From assembly GCA_025774555.1 (NCBI GenBank), contig JALGVT010000008.1, forward strand, positions 1 through 64,000: a stretch of DNA of 64,000 bases, written 5' to 3'. The notes beneath the pieces are model-generated. The model was not told where the DNA came from, searched no databases, and saw nothing but the letters and a program-made list of their open reading frames with translations. The translations under genes and the position numbers were made by a program. Shown piece after piece: positions 15,767 through 24,387 of the stretch (its first letter is position 1; the number at the start of each line of letters is the position of its first letter). Origin of the DNA: a candidate division LCP-89 bacterium. Lineage in GTDB: Bacteria; Electryoneota; B3-LCP.

Positions 15767-16879
15767 TTACAGTTTTGCGATGATCTCTTCCGGCTGAATT
15801 ATCAACCCGTTGGTTTTGTTCACTAAGATAGTCTCGATGTTTTTACCGACTACCCGTTCCACTTCCAGCGCAACCTGCCCCCAGTTGAGTTCTGGAACCA
15901 CAATCCGGCTCACGCCTTCCGATGCTTCCTGAACCGCTTTATCAGGGAAGGGCCATAAAGTCTGAAGTTTCAGGAAATTGACTTTTTTGCCTGCTGCTCG
16001 AGCTTCGATAACTGCCTGTTTTGCGCTGCGCGCTGATATGCCGAACGAGACCACCATTGCGTCTGCGCCTGTTTGAAGATCGGATTCCCACCGGCAGATT
16101 TCATCAGCCCGGTCCTGAATCTTTCTAAAAAGCCTCTCGTTTTTAAAGGTTATCTTTTCGGGATCAGACGTCGGGATACCTCGCTGATCGTGCGTGGTCG
16201 AAGAGGCGCGCACTAAATGCTTCCCCCCGAAAGCGGACATAGCCGGAACGTCAGTCAACGACTCGGCGCGATAGGGCAGGAACTCATCATTCTCTGATGC
16301 CGGTTCACGGTTGATTATAGGATAATCCTTGAACGAATCTAAATCTACGTCTTCGCGCAACTGAGCAATAATCTTATCTGTCATCAAAAAGACAGGGACA
16401 CGGAATTTTTCAGCTAAGTTAAACGCTTCGATAGTAAATTCCACCGTTTCAGCTATTGTCGATGACGCTAAGGCGATAACAGGATAACCGCCGTGCGATC
16501 CCCAGCGTACCTGATGAACGTCTCCTTGTCCAACTTTGGTCGCCAAGCCGGTGGAAGGTCCGCCGCGCTGAACGTCAACTATTACACAGGGGACTTCCGC
16601 CTGTATTGCCATCCCCACATTTTCCAGCATCAGTGATAAACCTGGACCGGAAGTCGCGGTCATGACTTTTAAACCGGTCAACGATGCGCCTATGCAGGAA
16701 GCTAAGGAGCCGATCTCATCTTCCATCTGAATGTATTTACCGCCGACCTGCGGCAGTCGCGCGGATATGTGCGCCGCTATTTCAGAAGAGGGAGTTATAG
16801 GATAACCGCCGAAGAAGCGGCATCCTGCGATCATTGCTCCTTCTACAACTGCTTCGTTACCGGATAGGAATTTTTTCAT
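15767..16879 (-). CDS. korA: 2-oxoacid:ferredoxin oxidoreductase, alpha subunit
   Basis: This 370-residue alpha subunit has GNEAVVEGA at the N-terminus, GYPITPSSEI (about residues 25-34), the EDEIGS motif, TSGPGLSLM and the QRGGPSTGL loop, all typical of KorA-type 2-oxoglutarate synthase subunits. It heads the korA-korB-korC-thiF set. Its product succinyl-CoA could feed the sucC-like ligase at 4.8-6.0 kb, though the two are not linked. Confidence 0.92.
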   Translation of the reverse strand: MKKFLSGNEAVVEGAMIAGCRFFGGYPITPSSEIAAHISARLPQVGGKYIQMEDEIGSLASCIGASLTGLKVMTATSGPGLSLMLENVGMAIQAEVPCVIVDVQRGGPSTGLATKVGQGDVHQVRWGSHGGYPVIALASSTIAETVEFTIEAFNLAEKFRVPVFLMTDKIIAQLREDVDLDSFKDYPIINREPASENDEFLPYRAESLTDVPAMSAFGGKHLVRASSTTHDQRGIPTSDPEKITFKNERLFRKIQDRADEICRWESDLQTGADAMVVSFGISARSAKQAVIEARAAGKKVNFLKLQTLWPFPDKAVQEASEGVSRIVVPELNWGQVALEVERVVGKNIETILVNKTNGLIIQPEEIIAKL

Positions 16880-16935
16880 ATTAGACTATATCAGTGCGTT
16901 ATTCTAAAGTGTAATCCATATATTCATTCTTCTTA

Positions 16936-17364
16936 CTACCCTCCTACAACCTTCACTTCAGCGAAGTTCCACGCTAACGTATCACCAGACATACTGATAA
17001 CATGAGCATATATCTTTACGTCAACTGTGTCGGGGCTGCCCAGACCAGTATATCGGAACCAGACCGGAGGACTGATGCGGCTGTCCGCGTCCAGATCGAT
17101 GTAACTGTAGGGAAAATCGAAGAAGAAACCCGAATCGGGCACAGAACTGAAACCGACCAGCAATCCATCCATCTCGCTGAATTCAAGAGTCAGCACAGGC
17201 GAGAGAGCTATAAACGCATTCTCCAGCGGCGCCATTATATCCGGCGTTACGATAACGTCGAAGTAAGGTATGCCTGTTTCAGGGCTGGCGGGATCCTTGG
17301 TGTCAGCACATCCCAGCAACAGCAAACCAATTATGCCGAGTAATATTATCGTTGATCTATTCAT
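16936..17364 (-). CDS. Small lipoprotein, relative of the preceding gene product
   Basis: This 142-residue protein has a lipoprotein signal peptide with lipobox LLGC (Cys19). The remainder is a single beta-rich module ending in GDTLAWNFAEVKV. The same ending, GDTLAWNFVSVEI, is found in the neighbouring 257-residue lipoprotein, so the two are paralogous at least in this module. One base separates the two genes. Function unknown. Confidence 0.75.
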   Translation of the reverse strand: MNRSTIILLGIIGLLLLGCADTKDPASPETGIPYFDVIVTPDIMAPLENAFIALSPVLTLEFSEMDGLLVGFSSVPDSGFFFDFPYSYIDLDADSRISPPVWFRYTGLGSPDTVDVKIYAHVISMSGDTLAWNFAEVKVVGG

Positions 17365-17365
17365 T

Positions 17366-18139
17366 TTATGGATGAATGATGTTCACCGTAATGGAGCTTA
17401 AGGCAACTGTATCGCCATCATCTTCATACAGGGCAAACAGGGTGTCGATATCCCCTTCATAGTCATTGGGATAATAAAGTACGGGCATGACCGTGCCGGT
17501 AGCTGTTGTGGAATCAGAAAATGAGTTCAACGGGTCAATTATTGAGTTTGAATAGTTTGACGATGCTGCCCGAAAATCTATTTCCTCATTAACCAGCGGG
17601 ACGCCGTCAATTGTCAGGAAACACGAAATGAGCCCGCTACTGTCTTCATACACCGAAATCGGATCAATTGAGAGATCAATCTCTATTAAGGGGTGATGAA
17701 TCTCTACTGAGACAAAGTTCCAGGCTAAGGTATCGCCTCCATAAGCGGCGTAGTACACCGCGTATATCGTATCGATATCACCTTCATAATCGACTGGATG
17801 ATAGAAAACAGTCGGATTGAAGCCGGATTCAGAAGTTGTATCTGTCCACGAACCGGTCGTCATATTGGCAGACGAAATCTCGGAAGCCACAGAGCGAAAA
17901 TCAAGTTGCGCATTCTGCATCGGGATATTATTTTTCTTCAGAGATCCATGTATAATCCCAGTCCCGCTCTCACTGGTCACGACGGCAGGCACAACAGAGA
18001 TTTCAAGCACGTATTCATCGACAGGGGGTGGAGTGCCGTTATTACCGGGTCCTGATGGCGTTTTCGTGCACCCTATCGCCCAGATCAAGCCTAAGACAGG
18101 CAGGGCAAAATAGGACAATACTTTCAGTATGCGTTTCAT
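17366..18139 (-). CDS. Lipoprotein with two repeated Ig-like modules
   Basis: This 257-residue protein has a lipoprotein signal (AIGC, Cys24) and two tandem modules of about 105 residues. Each has the pattern of a bacterial Ig-like or invasin-type domain: a start such as V.PAVV.SESG or DPISVYEDSSG, a middle DFR(S/A)A, and an end HP.DYEGDIDT...GDT. The modules probably arose by internal duplication. It is followed one base later by the 142-residue paralogue. Function unknown, probably surface exposed. Confidence 0.75.
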   Translation of the reverse strand: MKRILKVLSYFALPVLGLIWAIGCTKTPSGPGNNGTPPPVDEYVLEISVVPAVVTSESGTGIIHGSLKKNNIPMQNAQLDFRSVASEISSANMTTGSWTDTTSESGFNPTVFYHPVDYEGDIDTIYAVYYAAYGGDTLAWNFVSVEIHHPLIEIDLSIDPISVYEDSSGLISCFLTIDGVPLVNEEIDFRAASSNYSNSIIDPLNSFSDSTTATGTVMPVLYYPNDYEGDIDTLFALYEDDGDTVALSSITVNIIHP

Positions 18140-18280
18140 GGCAGGCTCCTATCTCGCATTGCTGCAGCAAATCAACGTAGACTCTCGACAACGCGGGCAT
18201 TATAACGTATTAATTCAACGACAAACTACCGCTTTGAGATACGTCTTATTTAACAGCATATTGTGCAGTTAATCAGAATC

Positions 18281-18451
18281 TCACTCTTCGGCTTCTCCAT
18301 TACCGCGCTTTTTCCCACTCTGGATCAAGTAGAAGATCACACCTATAGCCAGCGTGAATCCCAATGATGCAAGGAAAGGGAATCCGATAAACGATCCGCA
18401 CAGCGCCAGGAGGATCAACGCGGCGATCAGTACCAGTTCGTTGTGTGACAT
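18281..18451 (-). CDS. 56-residue membrane protein
   Basis: A short frame starting MSHNELVLIAALI with two hydrophobic stretches (about residues 6-26 and 28-44) and a charged end QSGKKRGNGEAEE. It resembles a small two-helix membrane hairpin protein with an inside-positive tail. It lies 57 nt downstream of iorB in the same orientation. The ribosome binding site is weak. It was not recognised as any family; codon pattern and membrane topology make it plausible. Confidence 0.55.
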   Translation of the reverse strand: MSHNELVLIAALILLALCGSFIGFPFLASLGFTLAIGVIFYLIQSGKKRGNGEAEE

Positions 18452-18508
18452 TTGAAATGCTTCTGTTTAGTTATTGTCACCGACTCATCAAAAGGACAGG
18501 GAGAGCCC

Positions 18509-19099
18509 TTACTCCCCCCTACCCGCTGCAAACGCCTTCAAGTTGGCTTCAGTCGTTCCTTTCGGGACGCGGCGGCTGATGACCTCCCGCCAGGTCTCCT
18601 CTTTGATGTCCTGCGTCTTCGATAGAGCGCCTAAGAGAACCGTATTGGCGAGACGCGGGTTACCAAGTTTTTCCGCGACGTCCGCCGCATTGACGACGTT
18701 CAAATGCTCGACCTTCTCTTTCAGTTGATCCAGACTGTCATCCGGATAGACGTACTTCGGATCGACTGCAATCGGCGGAATCAGCTTGTGGTTGTTGACA
18801 ATCATACTGCCGCCGGATTTAAGTTCGTGCGCCCAGCGCAACGCTTCGGCTTTTTCAAAAGCGAGGATAACGTCCGCCTTGCCGTTCGGAATCAGCGGCG
18901 AATAGACCTTCTTCCCGAAGCGTATGTGTGAAGAAACCACTCCTCCCCGCTGTGCCATGCCGTGCACTTCGCTCTTTTTCACGTCCAAGCCGGATTGCAG
19001 AGCGACGTTGGAGAGAATCTGTGATGCTAAAAGCACACCTTGACCGCCGACGCCGACGATCAGGACGTTGACTATACTGTTTTTATCTGCGGAATTCAT
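18509..19099 (-). CDS. iorB: Indolepyruvate:ferredoxin oxidoreductase, beta subunit
   Basis: This 196-residue subunit has the gamma-type fold VLIVGVGGQGVLLAS (about residues 12-26) and EVHGMAQRGGVVSSHIR, hallmarks of IorB. With IorA it converts arylpyruvates from aromatic amino acids to aryl-acetyl-CoA and reduces ferredoxin. It overlaps the iorA stop by four bases (ATGA), so the two are translationally coupled. Confidence 0.93.
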   Translation of the reverse strand: MNSADKNSIVNVLIVGVGGQGVLLASQILSNVALQSGLDVKKSEVHGMAQRGGVVSSHIRFGKKVYSPLIPNGKADVILAFEKAEALRWAHELKSGGSMIVNNHKLIPPIAVDPKYVYPDDSLDQLKEKVEHLNVVNAADVAEKLGNPRLANTVLLGALSKTQDIKEETWREVISRRVPKGTTEANLKAFAAGRGE

Positions 19100-20892
19100 G
19101 CTTCAACTTCCTCCTTCTCGTTCAGTTTGGACAGCGGCAGAATGCAATTCACCGGACATATCTCCGCACAGAGATCACAGCCGGTGCATAAGGTTTCATC
19201 GATGATCGGGATTGCCAGATTCTTGTCGGTAACCTCATCGGAATTTGATATCGCGGGACATCCAATCTTCAGACAGACGCCGCAGCCGTTGCACTCTTCT
19301 GCGATGATCCGGTAAGATTCATCCTTCCACTTCTTCGGGAAGAGCATACAAGGTCTGGTGGTAATCAATACGTTCACGCCTTCGCGTTTTGATGCTTCTT
19401 TCAGCGTGGCGCGAGTTGCCTTGTGATCGTAAGGATCAAACTCCTCAACGTGATCCGCGCCCAGCGCTTTGCAGAGTTGCGGCAGATCGACGGCTTTAGT
19501 ATCTTCACCCATCAGCGTCTTGCCGGTAGCTGGATGCACCTGACCACCGGTCATGGCGGTGATGCTGTTATCCAGGATAATTATGTTGACGTTAGCCTTG
19601 TTGTACACCGCATCGAGCAGACCTGTGATACCGGAGTGCAGGAAAGTGCTGTCACCGATAACGGCAAAAACGGGTCTCTCAGAACCCTCGACCTGCTGAA
19701 TTCCAGTCGATACGCCTATAGATGCGCCCATACATATACAAGTATGCAGAGCTTCCAGAGGCGGCAGCGCCGCCAGCGTGTAACAGCCGATATCGCCGGT
19801 AACGTGAGCATTCATACGCTTCAGTGCATAAAAAACCGAACGGTGTGAACAGCCGGGGCAGAGCACGGGCGGACGCGGCAGCACCTCAACCGCATCAGTT
19901 GTGTCATCGTTGGAAGGAGTCAGCGCTCCTGCCTCTTCGTATCCTTTCTGCGTCAGCGTGGGATTGAGTTCGCCGAATATCGGAAAGTATTTCTTCCCTT
20001 CGCAGGCGATCCCTGCTACTTTCAGCCCCTCTTCGATGAACGGTTCGAGTTCTTCGACGACGAGCAGCTTATCTACCTGACTGGCGAAATCGGCGATCTT
20101 CTTCAAAGGCATGGGATAGGAGAATCCAAGTTTGAAAAAGCTGGCGTCGGGCAAAGCCTCCTTTGCATGTTGATACGAAACACCGGAAGTCACCACGCCG
20201 ACCTTTTTATCGCCCCACTCGATCACATTTAAAGGCGTCGTTTCACTGAATCGCCTTAAATCCTCGAGGCGTTTTAAAACGATCTGGTGGCGCGGCTTGG
20301 CGAAGTTGGGCATCATGACATATTTGTTGATGTCTGGTTTGAACTTAGCACCTTCAACCTCTTTCCATTCCCGCAGTTCAACCGGAGTATGCGAATGGGA
20401 AATGCGCGTGGTCATGCGCATCAATACCGGCGTGTCGAACTTTTCGCTGATCTCCAGAGCTTCACCGATGAAATCGTAGCTCTCCTGGCTGTCGGATGGC
20501 TCCAACATGGGGATTTTTGCGAATTTTGCATAGGTGCGGTTGTCCTGTTCGTTCTGCGATGAGTGCATTTCGGGGTCATCCGCGCATACTAAGACGAAAC
20601 CCGCTCCAACACCGGTATATGCCAGCGTCATCAGCGGATCGGCGGCGACGTTCAAGCCGACGTGCTTCATGCAGACAATAGTTCTCGCTCCGCCCAGCGA
20701 AGCGCCGATAGCCACTTCAAAAGCGACCTTTTCATTGGGCGACCACTGCGCGTGGATACCCGGTAATCTGGCGATGTTCTCCAGAATTTCTGTCGAAGGG
20801 GTGCCCGGATATGCCGATGCAAAGCGCACTCCGGCAGTGCGTGCCCCTTGAGCGACTGCTTCGTTGCCGGATAGTAAAATACGTTGGTTCAT
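19096..20892 (-). CDS. iorA: Indolepyruvate:ferredoxin oxidoreductase, alpha subunit
   Basis: This 598-residue subunit has the N-terminal LSGNEAVAQGA and SAYPGTPSTEI motifs, CPGCSHRSVFYALK and GDIGCYTL, the TPP region GDSTFLHSGITG...DNSITAMTGGQ, and a C-terminal 2x[4Fe-4S] ferredoxin domain (CNGCGVC.K.GCP and CTGCDLCAEICP). The order is canonical for IorA. It starts an operon with iorB and perhaps the 56-residue membrane protein. Role: fermentation of aromatic amino acids or the reverse synthesis of arylpyruvates. Confidence 0.95.
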   Translation of the reverse strand: MNQRILLSGNEAVAQGARTAGVRFASAYPGTPSTEILENIARLPGIHAQWSPNEKVAFEVAIGASLGGARTIVCMKHVGLNVAADPLMTLAYTGVGAGFVLVCADDPEMHSSQNEQDNRTYAKFAKIPMLEPSDSQESYDFIGEALEISEKFDTPVLMRMTTRISHSHTPVELREWKEVEGAKFKPDINKYVMMPNFAKPRHQIVLKRLEDLRRFSETTPLNVIEWGDKKVGVVTSGVSYQHAKEALPDASFFKLGFSYPMPLKKIADFASQVDKLLVVEELEPFIEEGLKVAGIACEGKKYFPIFGELNPTLTQKGYEEAGALTPSNDDTTDAVEVLPRPPVLCPGCSHRSVFYALKRMNAHVTGDIGCYTLAALPPLEALHTCICMGASIGVSTGIQQVEGSERPVFAVIGDSTFLHSGITGLLDAVYNKANVNIIILDNSITAMTGGQVHPATGKTLMGEDTKAVDLPQLCKALGADHVEEFDPYDHKATRATLKEASKREGVNVLITTRPCMLFPKKWKDESYRIIAEECNGCGVCLKIGCPAISNSDEVTDKNLAIPIIDETLCTGCDLCAEICPVNCILPLSKLNEKEEVEA

Positions 20893-21037
20893 GGTTTTAC
20901 CTACTCTGTATCTATCTATTGTCAGAAGGCGACTTGCCGATAAAAAGCTGGTGGCAGCACCTTCCGGGTGTCCGTATGGCTGATATGTTAGTTTTTCTCT
21001 ACATCTTTACTATTGAGATACTTCTTACCATAATCGG

Positions 21038-21064
21038 CAGTTATTCGAATTTTTCGAATAACTG
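21038..21064. promoter_or_regulatory. 12-bp perfect inverted repeat upstream of iorA
   Basis: cagttattcgaa and ttcgaataactg are perfect reverse complements separated by ttt. The repeat lies about 146 bp before the iorA start. There is no T-run, and it lacks the GTAG foot of the REP hairpins, so an operator is possible. The 520-bp gap (20893-21413) otherwise holds a REP, a C/G-rich hairpin and a MITE-like element. Confidence 0.4.
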
Positions 21065-21088
21065 AATCTTAGAAACATCCCAGCGCCC

Positions 21089-21145
21089 AGCCCTAAAGGA
21101 CGTGGGCTACGAATACTTTCTGTAACCCCCCTGAAGGGGGCTGGA
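21089..21145. repeat. REP hairpin with CTAC foot and adjacent C/G hairpin
   Basis: agccc (21089-21093) pairs with gggct (21104-21108), overlapping a CTAC foot (21107-21110). About 15 bp on, cccccctgaaggggg forms a second hairpin directly beside the MITE-like element. Confidence 0.5.
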
Positions 21146-21154
21146 TCTTTTTTA

Positions 21155-21352
21155 GGGGGCTGTCCCAAAAGTCTATAAACTATCATTATCCCATAGGTCC
21201 GTAGGACTCCTTCGGATGATGCCTTCGGCACGAACGAAGTGAGGTAATCTCTTAATACTTGTAACATAGGAGATTGCCACGTCACTTCGTTCCTCGTCCC
21301 GTAGGGACTCCTAAGGAGCAATGACGTTGTTTTCTTCTTTTGGGATAGCTCC
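21155..21352. mobile_element. Fold-back MITE-like element, copy 2
   Basis: This element of about 198 bp has terminal repeats gggggctgtcccaaaag and cttttgggatagctcc (imperfect) and an internal pair ggtaatctc...gagattgcc. Order and sequence parallel copy 1 at 4600-4763 (gggctgtcc..aaaagt, tcattat, acgaagt, aggagattgccacgtca, gcaatgac). It is about 34 bp longer owing to extra short palindromes. No protein is encoded. Confidence 0.7.
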
Positions 21353-21413
21353 TTTGTTCTATACGTAGACTGGCGCTTTTCCCGTGGGGATCACTAAAGG
21401 AAGCGCCAAGTTT

Positions 21414-21821
21414 CTATTTCTTATCAGCATAGCTTAGCAGCACCTTGGTAACCACCTGCCATTTCCCGTCCTGCCTGGTCATGACGAGCATCTCCTGACC
21501 AATTTCATGGCAGGATTTGCCCGCCATATCGTAAGCAATGTCAAAATGATAGGTTACTATAGCCAGCTCACCGTCATTATAGAGCAGAATATTGGGATCG
21601 GATTCTTCCAAATGGTAGATCTTCGCCGCTTCGATGAAGGTTCTGTATGAATCGACACAGGCTTCCCCACCTTCACCCTGTATGCCATCCAGCGGAGATA
21701 TCACCACCATATCTTTGTGAAAATAGACCGCCAGCTTGGAAACATCACCCTGCACCGCCCAGGCGCGGTTGATGTCCTGTACCGTTTTCCAGACTTCCTC
21801 TTTGATTTTTTCTGTATCCAT
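21414..21821 (-). CDS. NTF2-like (DUF4440/SnoaL-type) protein
   Basis: This 135-residue protein has an N-terminal helix pair and beta-sheet pattern typical of NTF2-fold proteins: INRAWAVQGDVSKLAVYFHKDMVVISP at the start and GKWQVVTKVLLSY at the end resemble DUF4440. It could be a small ligand-binding protein or enzyme; no function can be assigned. It lies nine bases after the next membrane-protein gene, so they may be co-transcribed. A hairpin (ggcgctt/aagcgcc, 21372-21407) follows the stop but lacks a T-run. Confidence 0.75.
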   Translation of the reverse strand: MDTEKIKEEVWKTVQDINRAWAVQGDVSKLAVYFHKDMVVISPLDGIQGEGGEACVDSYRTFIEAAKIYHLEESDPNILLYNDGELAIVTYHFDIAYDMAGKSCHEIGQEMLVMTRQDGKWQVVTKVLLSYADKK

Positions 21822-21830
21822 GAATAAACC

Positions 21831-22760
21831 TTAAGTATAGCTCTTTGCTCTCTTTAGTCGGATTTCCGCTCGAATCCACAATAAAAGTACAATAACAAGC
21901 AGCGCTATGATGCCATAGAATCCTTTGCGGGCAGCCTTTTCCCAACGCAGGTCGAAACAATGAGGAAGCACGATTTCGGGTTTGATATCCATAGCCTTCC
22001 AAAGTGGATACTCTTTCATGTAATCGTTGGACCCAAGTTCTTTATCGTATGCATATTCACCCGGTGAACCCAGTTGGGCGATAATGCTGTCCTGACTGTT
22101 TCGGTAAAGGATAAACATACTGCTATGGAATGGTTCTCCCCGCCCTACTCCTTCAGTGAACAGCTTTAAAAGCGGGAAATTATCTTTTGCGTGTTCCAGC
22201 ACTTCAGGCAGGACGATTTGCCTGAATTTATTGAGATCGGTGATCAGTCCAACAGCTTTTGGTTCTTCTTTATAGAGCAATCCCTGTAAATTATAATCAC
22301 CGGTCTCATCTTTGAAATATGCCGGGATTCCGCCGGCTTGTTTTTGACTTAAGGTAGAATCAATGATGGACGCTATTTTACTTTTCAAATGATCGATCAG
22401 ATCCGGTGGTGTATTGAAATCTTCAGTAGTTGGGCGTATGTTAAAGCTGTGTTCGGTTGAATTATAAGTGAACCAGAACAGCGCCGCCTTTGAAAATTCG
22501 GGTTCCGCATCCCAGTATCCTTGCGAACGCCACCGTTGGATTTCAGATGGTCCCCTGAGTTCCTCACTTAAATCCATCCAAAGTTCTGATCCCACCTGAT
22601 CAGCCATGTACTTCGTCGGCATTATCACGCCGATGTCATCCATAAAAAGCCAGTGCATGGAATACAGAGATACAAAGACGAAAAGGAACGCAAGCAAGAC
22701 GATCAGCCCTAAGATGAAACCCCAGTGAACTCGCAAGGAAAAGAATGATCTCTTTTCCAT
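21831..22760 (-). CDS. Membrane protein with extracytoplasmic domain
   Basis: A protein of about 309 residues with one N-terminal (about residues 14-37) and one C-terminal (about 280-297) transmembrane helix flanking an extracytoplasmic domain of about 240 residues. This is the layout of a sensor module, but no kinase, HAMP or cyclase domain follows. The ATG at 22760 is chosen since a GGAGG site lies five bases upstream; an ATG 21 nt earlier lacks one. Function unknown. Confidence 0.7.
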   Translation of the reverse strand: MEKRSFFSLRVHWGFILGLIVLLAFLFVFVSLYSMHWLFMDDIGVIMPTKYMADQVGSELWMDLSEELRGPSEIQRWRSQGYWDAEPEFSKAALFWFTYNSTEHSFNIRPTTEDFNTPPDLIDHLKSKIASIIDSTLSQKQAGGIPAYFKDETGDYNLQGLLYKEEPKAVGLITDLNKFRQIVLPEVLEHAKDNFPLLKLFTEGVGRGEPFHSSMFILYRNSQDSIIAQLGSPGEYAYDKELGSNDYMKEYPLWKAMDIKPEIVLPHCFDLRWEKAARKGFYGIIALLVIVLLLWIRAEIRLKRAKSYT

Positions 22761-22838
22761 GATAACCTCCATTTTAATCATTGTCCGATTCCCCCATAGG
22801 GGGCTATACTCCAGACCATCCAGAATGACGGCATTAAG

Positions 22839-24356
22839 TTACCTGAGCCCTAAAACCGGCAGAGCTATGGAATAAGCTATCAATGTTATTATTATAATTC
22901 CCACAAGATTCAGCCAGATGCCGATCCTCGCCATTTGCGGAATAGTAACCTTGCCAGAAGCAAAAATAAGCGCGTTCGGCGGCGTGCCCACCGGCAGCAT
23001 GAAGGCGCACGACGCCGCTATCGCTGCAGGAACCATGAACAGCAGCGGATCCTGCCCCATAGTTACCGCTAAAGCCCCGCATATCGGTAAAATCATCGCC
23101 GTGGTTGCCGTGTTTGACGTTACTTCGGTCAGGAAAATGACCAGCGCGACCAAGATCAGGACAATCAACAGGTGCGGACAGCTTTTGATAAGCTCTAAAT
23201 GATCTCCGATCCAGACGTCCAGACCGCTCTGCTTAAACCCTTCAGCTAATGCCAGCCCCCCTCCAAACAGCAGCAGAATACCCCAGGGGATATCTTTCGC
23301 AGCGTTCCAGGTCAACAACCGCTGTCCTGAGAATCTCTTCGCAGGAACGATGAACATGGCAATTGCGCCGGTCATGGCAATGGTGCTGTCCGTGATCCCA
23401 GGGAAAATGGTCTTCAAACCGGGAATAGTGAACGATCCGAAATTCTTGGCGTCCGATAGAATCCAGGCTAAGGCTGTCAGCGTAAAGATCAACGCCACTC
23501 GCCGCTCTTGAATCGACATCTTACCAATGCGCGCTAATTCTTCCCGGATTATTTTCCCGCCGGATAACTTGCCTCCGCCTTTTATGGGACAAGCGATCCG
23601 CGTCAGGTAAATCCATACCAGAGGCAGAAACACGATCACAAGCGGCAGACCGACGCCCAGCCACTTAGTGAATGTGATCTCCTTTCCATAGAGATCTTCA
23701 GCCAGCCCCGCTAAGATGATATTAGGCGGCGTGCCGATCAGAGTGCCGATCCCGCCGATCGACGCGGCATAAGCAATCCCGAACATCAACGCCGCGCCGA
23801 AATTACTCAGCCGTTTGCTTTCACCTGGAGGAGTGCCAAAACCTTCAAAATGCTTGATGACCGCCATCCCTATCGGCAGCATAATCACCGCCGTCGCCGT
23901 ATTCGATATCCACATCGACAGGAAAGCCGTCGAAATCATGAATCCCAATACCAGCTTTGACGGTGAAAATCCGAGCAGTGAAACCGTCTTTAAGGCAATG
24001 CGTTTGTGCAGATCCCATTTCTGCACTCCCAGCGCGATTATAAAACCGCCTAAGAATAGAAATATCAGGTGATTGGCATAGGGCGTCGCCGCAGTTCGGG
24101 CGTCGGTAATACCGAGCAGCGGATAAAGTACCAGCGGCAATAGCGCCGTTACTGGAATGGGAATTGCCTCAGTGATCCACCACACCGCCATAAGGACGGT
24201 TACTGCAGCCATCTTCTGCGCGGCAACGGGCATCCCCGCCAAATCAGGGATAATCAGAATTATGACAAAGAGCAGTAGCCCCAGAACAAAACCTATGCGG
24301 TTGTAGAGCGAAGGAGACTCCGCATTTTTATCGCCATTGGGACCGGGTTGGTTCAT
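22839..24356 (-). CDS. DASS (SLC13) family sodium/anion symporter
   Basis: This 505-residue membrane protein with about 12 helices has the two inverted signature motifs of the divalent anion:Na+ symporter family: SNTATAVIMLP (about residues 150-160) and SNTATTAMILP (about 413-423), and two GTPPN motifs. Substrates in this family are succinate, malate, citrate, sulfate or similar anions. Location next to acyl-phosphate genes suggests transport of an organic acid, which is inference. Confidence 0.9.
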   Translation of the reverse strand: MNQPGPNGDKNAESPSLYNRIGFVLGLLLFVIILIIPDLAGMPVAAQKMAAVTVLMAVWWITEAIPIPVTALLPLVLYPLLGITDARTAATPYANHLIFLFLGGFIIALGVQKWDLHKRIALKTVSLLGFSPSKLVLGFMISTAFLSMWISNTATAVIMLPIGMAVIKHFEGFGTPPGESKRLSNFGAALMFGIAYAASIGGIGTLIGTPPNIILAGLAEDLYGKEITFTKWLGVGLPLVIVFLPLVWIYLTRIACPIKGGGKLSGGKIIREELARIGKMSIQERRVALIFTLTALAWILSDAKNFGSFTIPGLKTIFPGITDSTIAMTGAIAMFIVPAKRFSGQRLLTWNAAKDIPWGILLLFGGGLALAEGFKQSGLDVWIGDHLELIKSCPHLLIVLILVALVIFLTEVTSNTATTAMILPICGALAVTMGQDPLLFMVPAAIAASCAFMLPVGTPPNALIFASGKVTIPQMARIGIWLNLVGIIIITLIAYSIALPVLGLR

Positions 24357-24387
24357 GTGGTTATAAACGCAATGTTATTAGGGTACC

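Noticed and set aside
21372-21407. ggcgctt/aagcgcc hairpin after the NTF2-like gene as a terminator
   Set aside because: The stem is good but the loop is long (22 nt) and there is no T-run on the minus strand.
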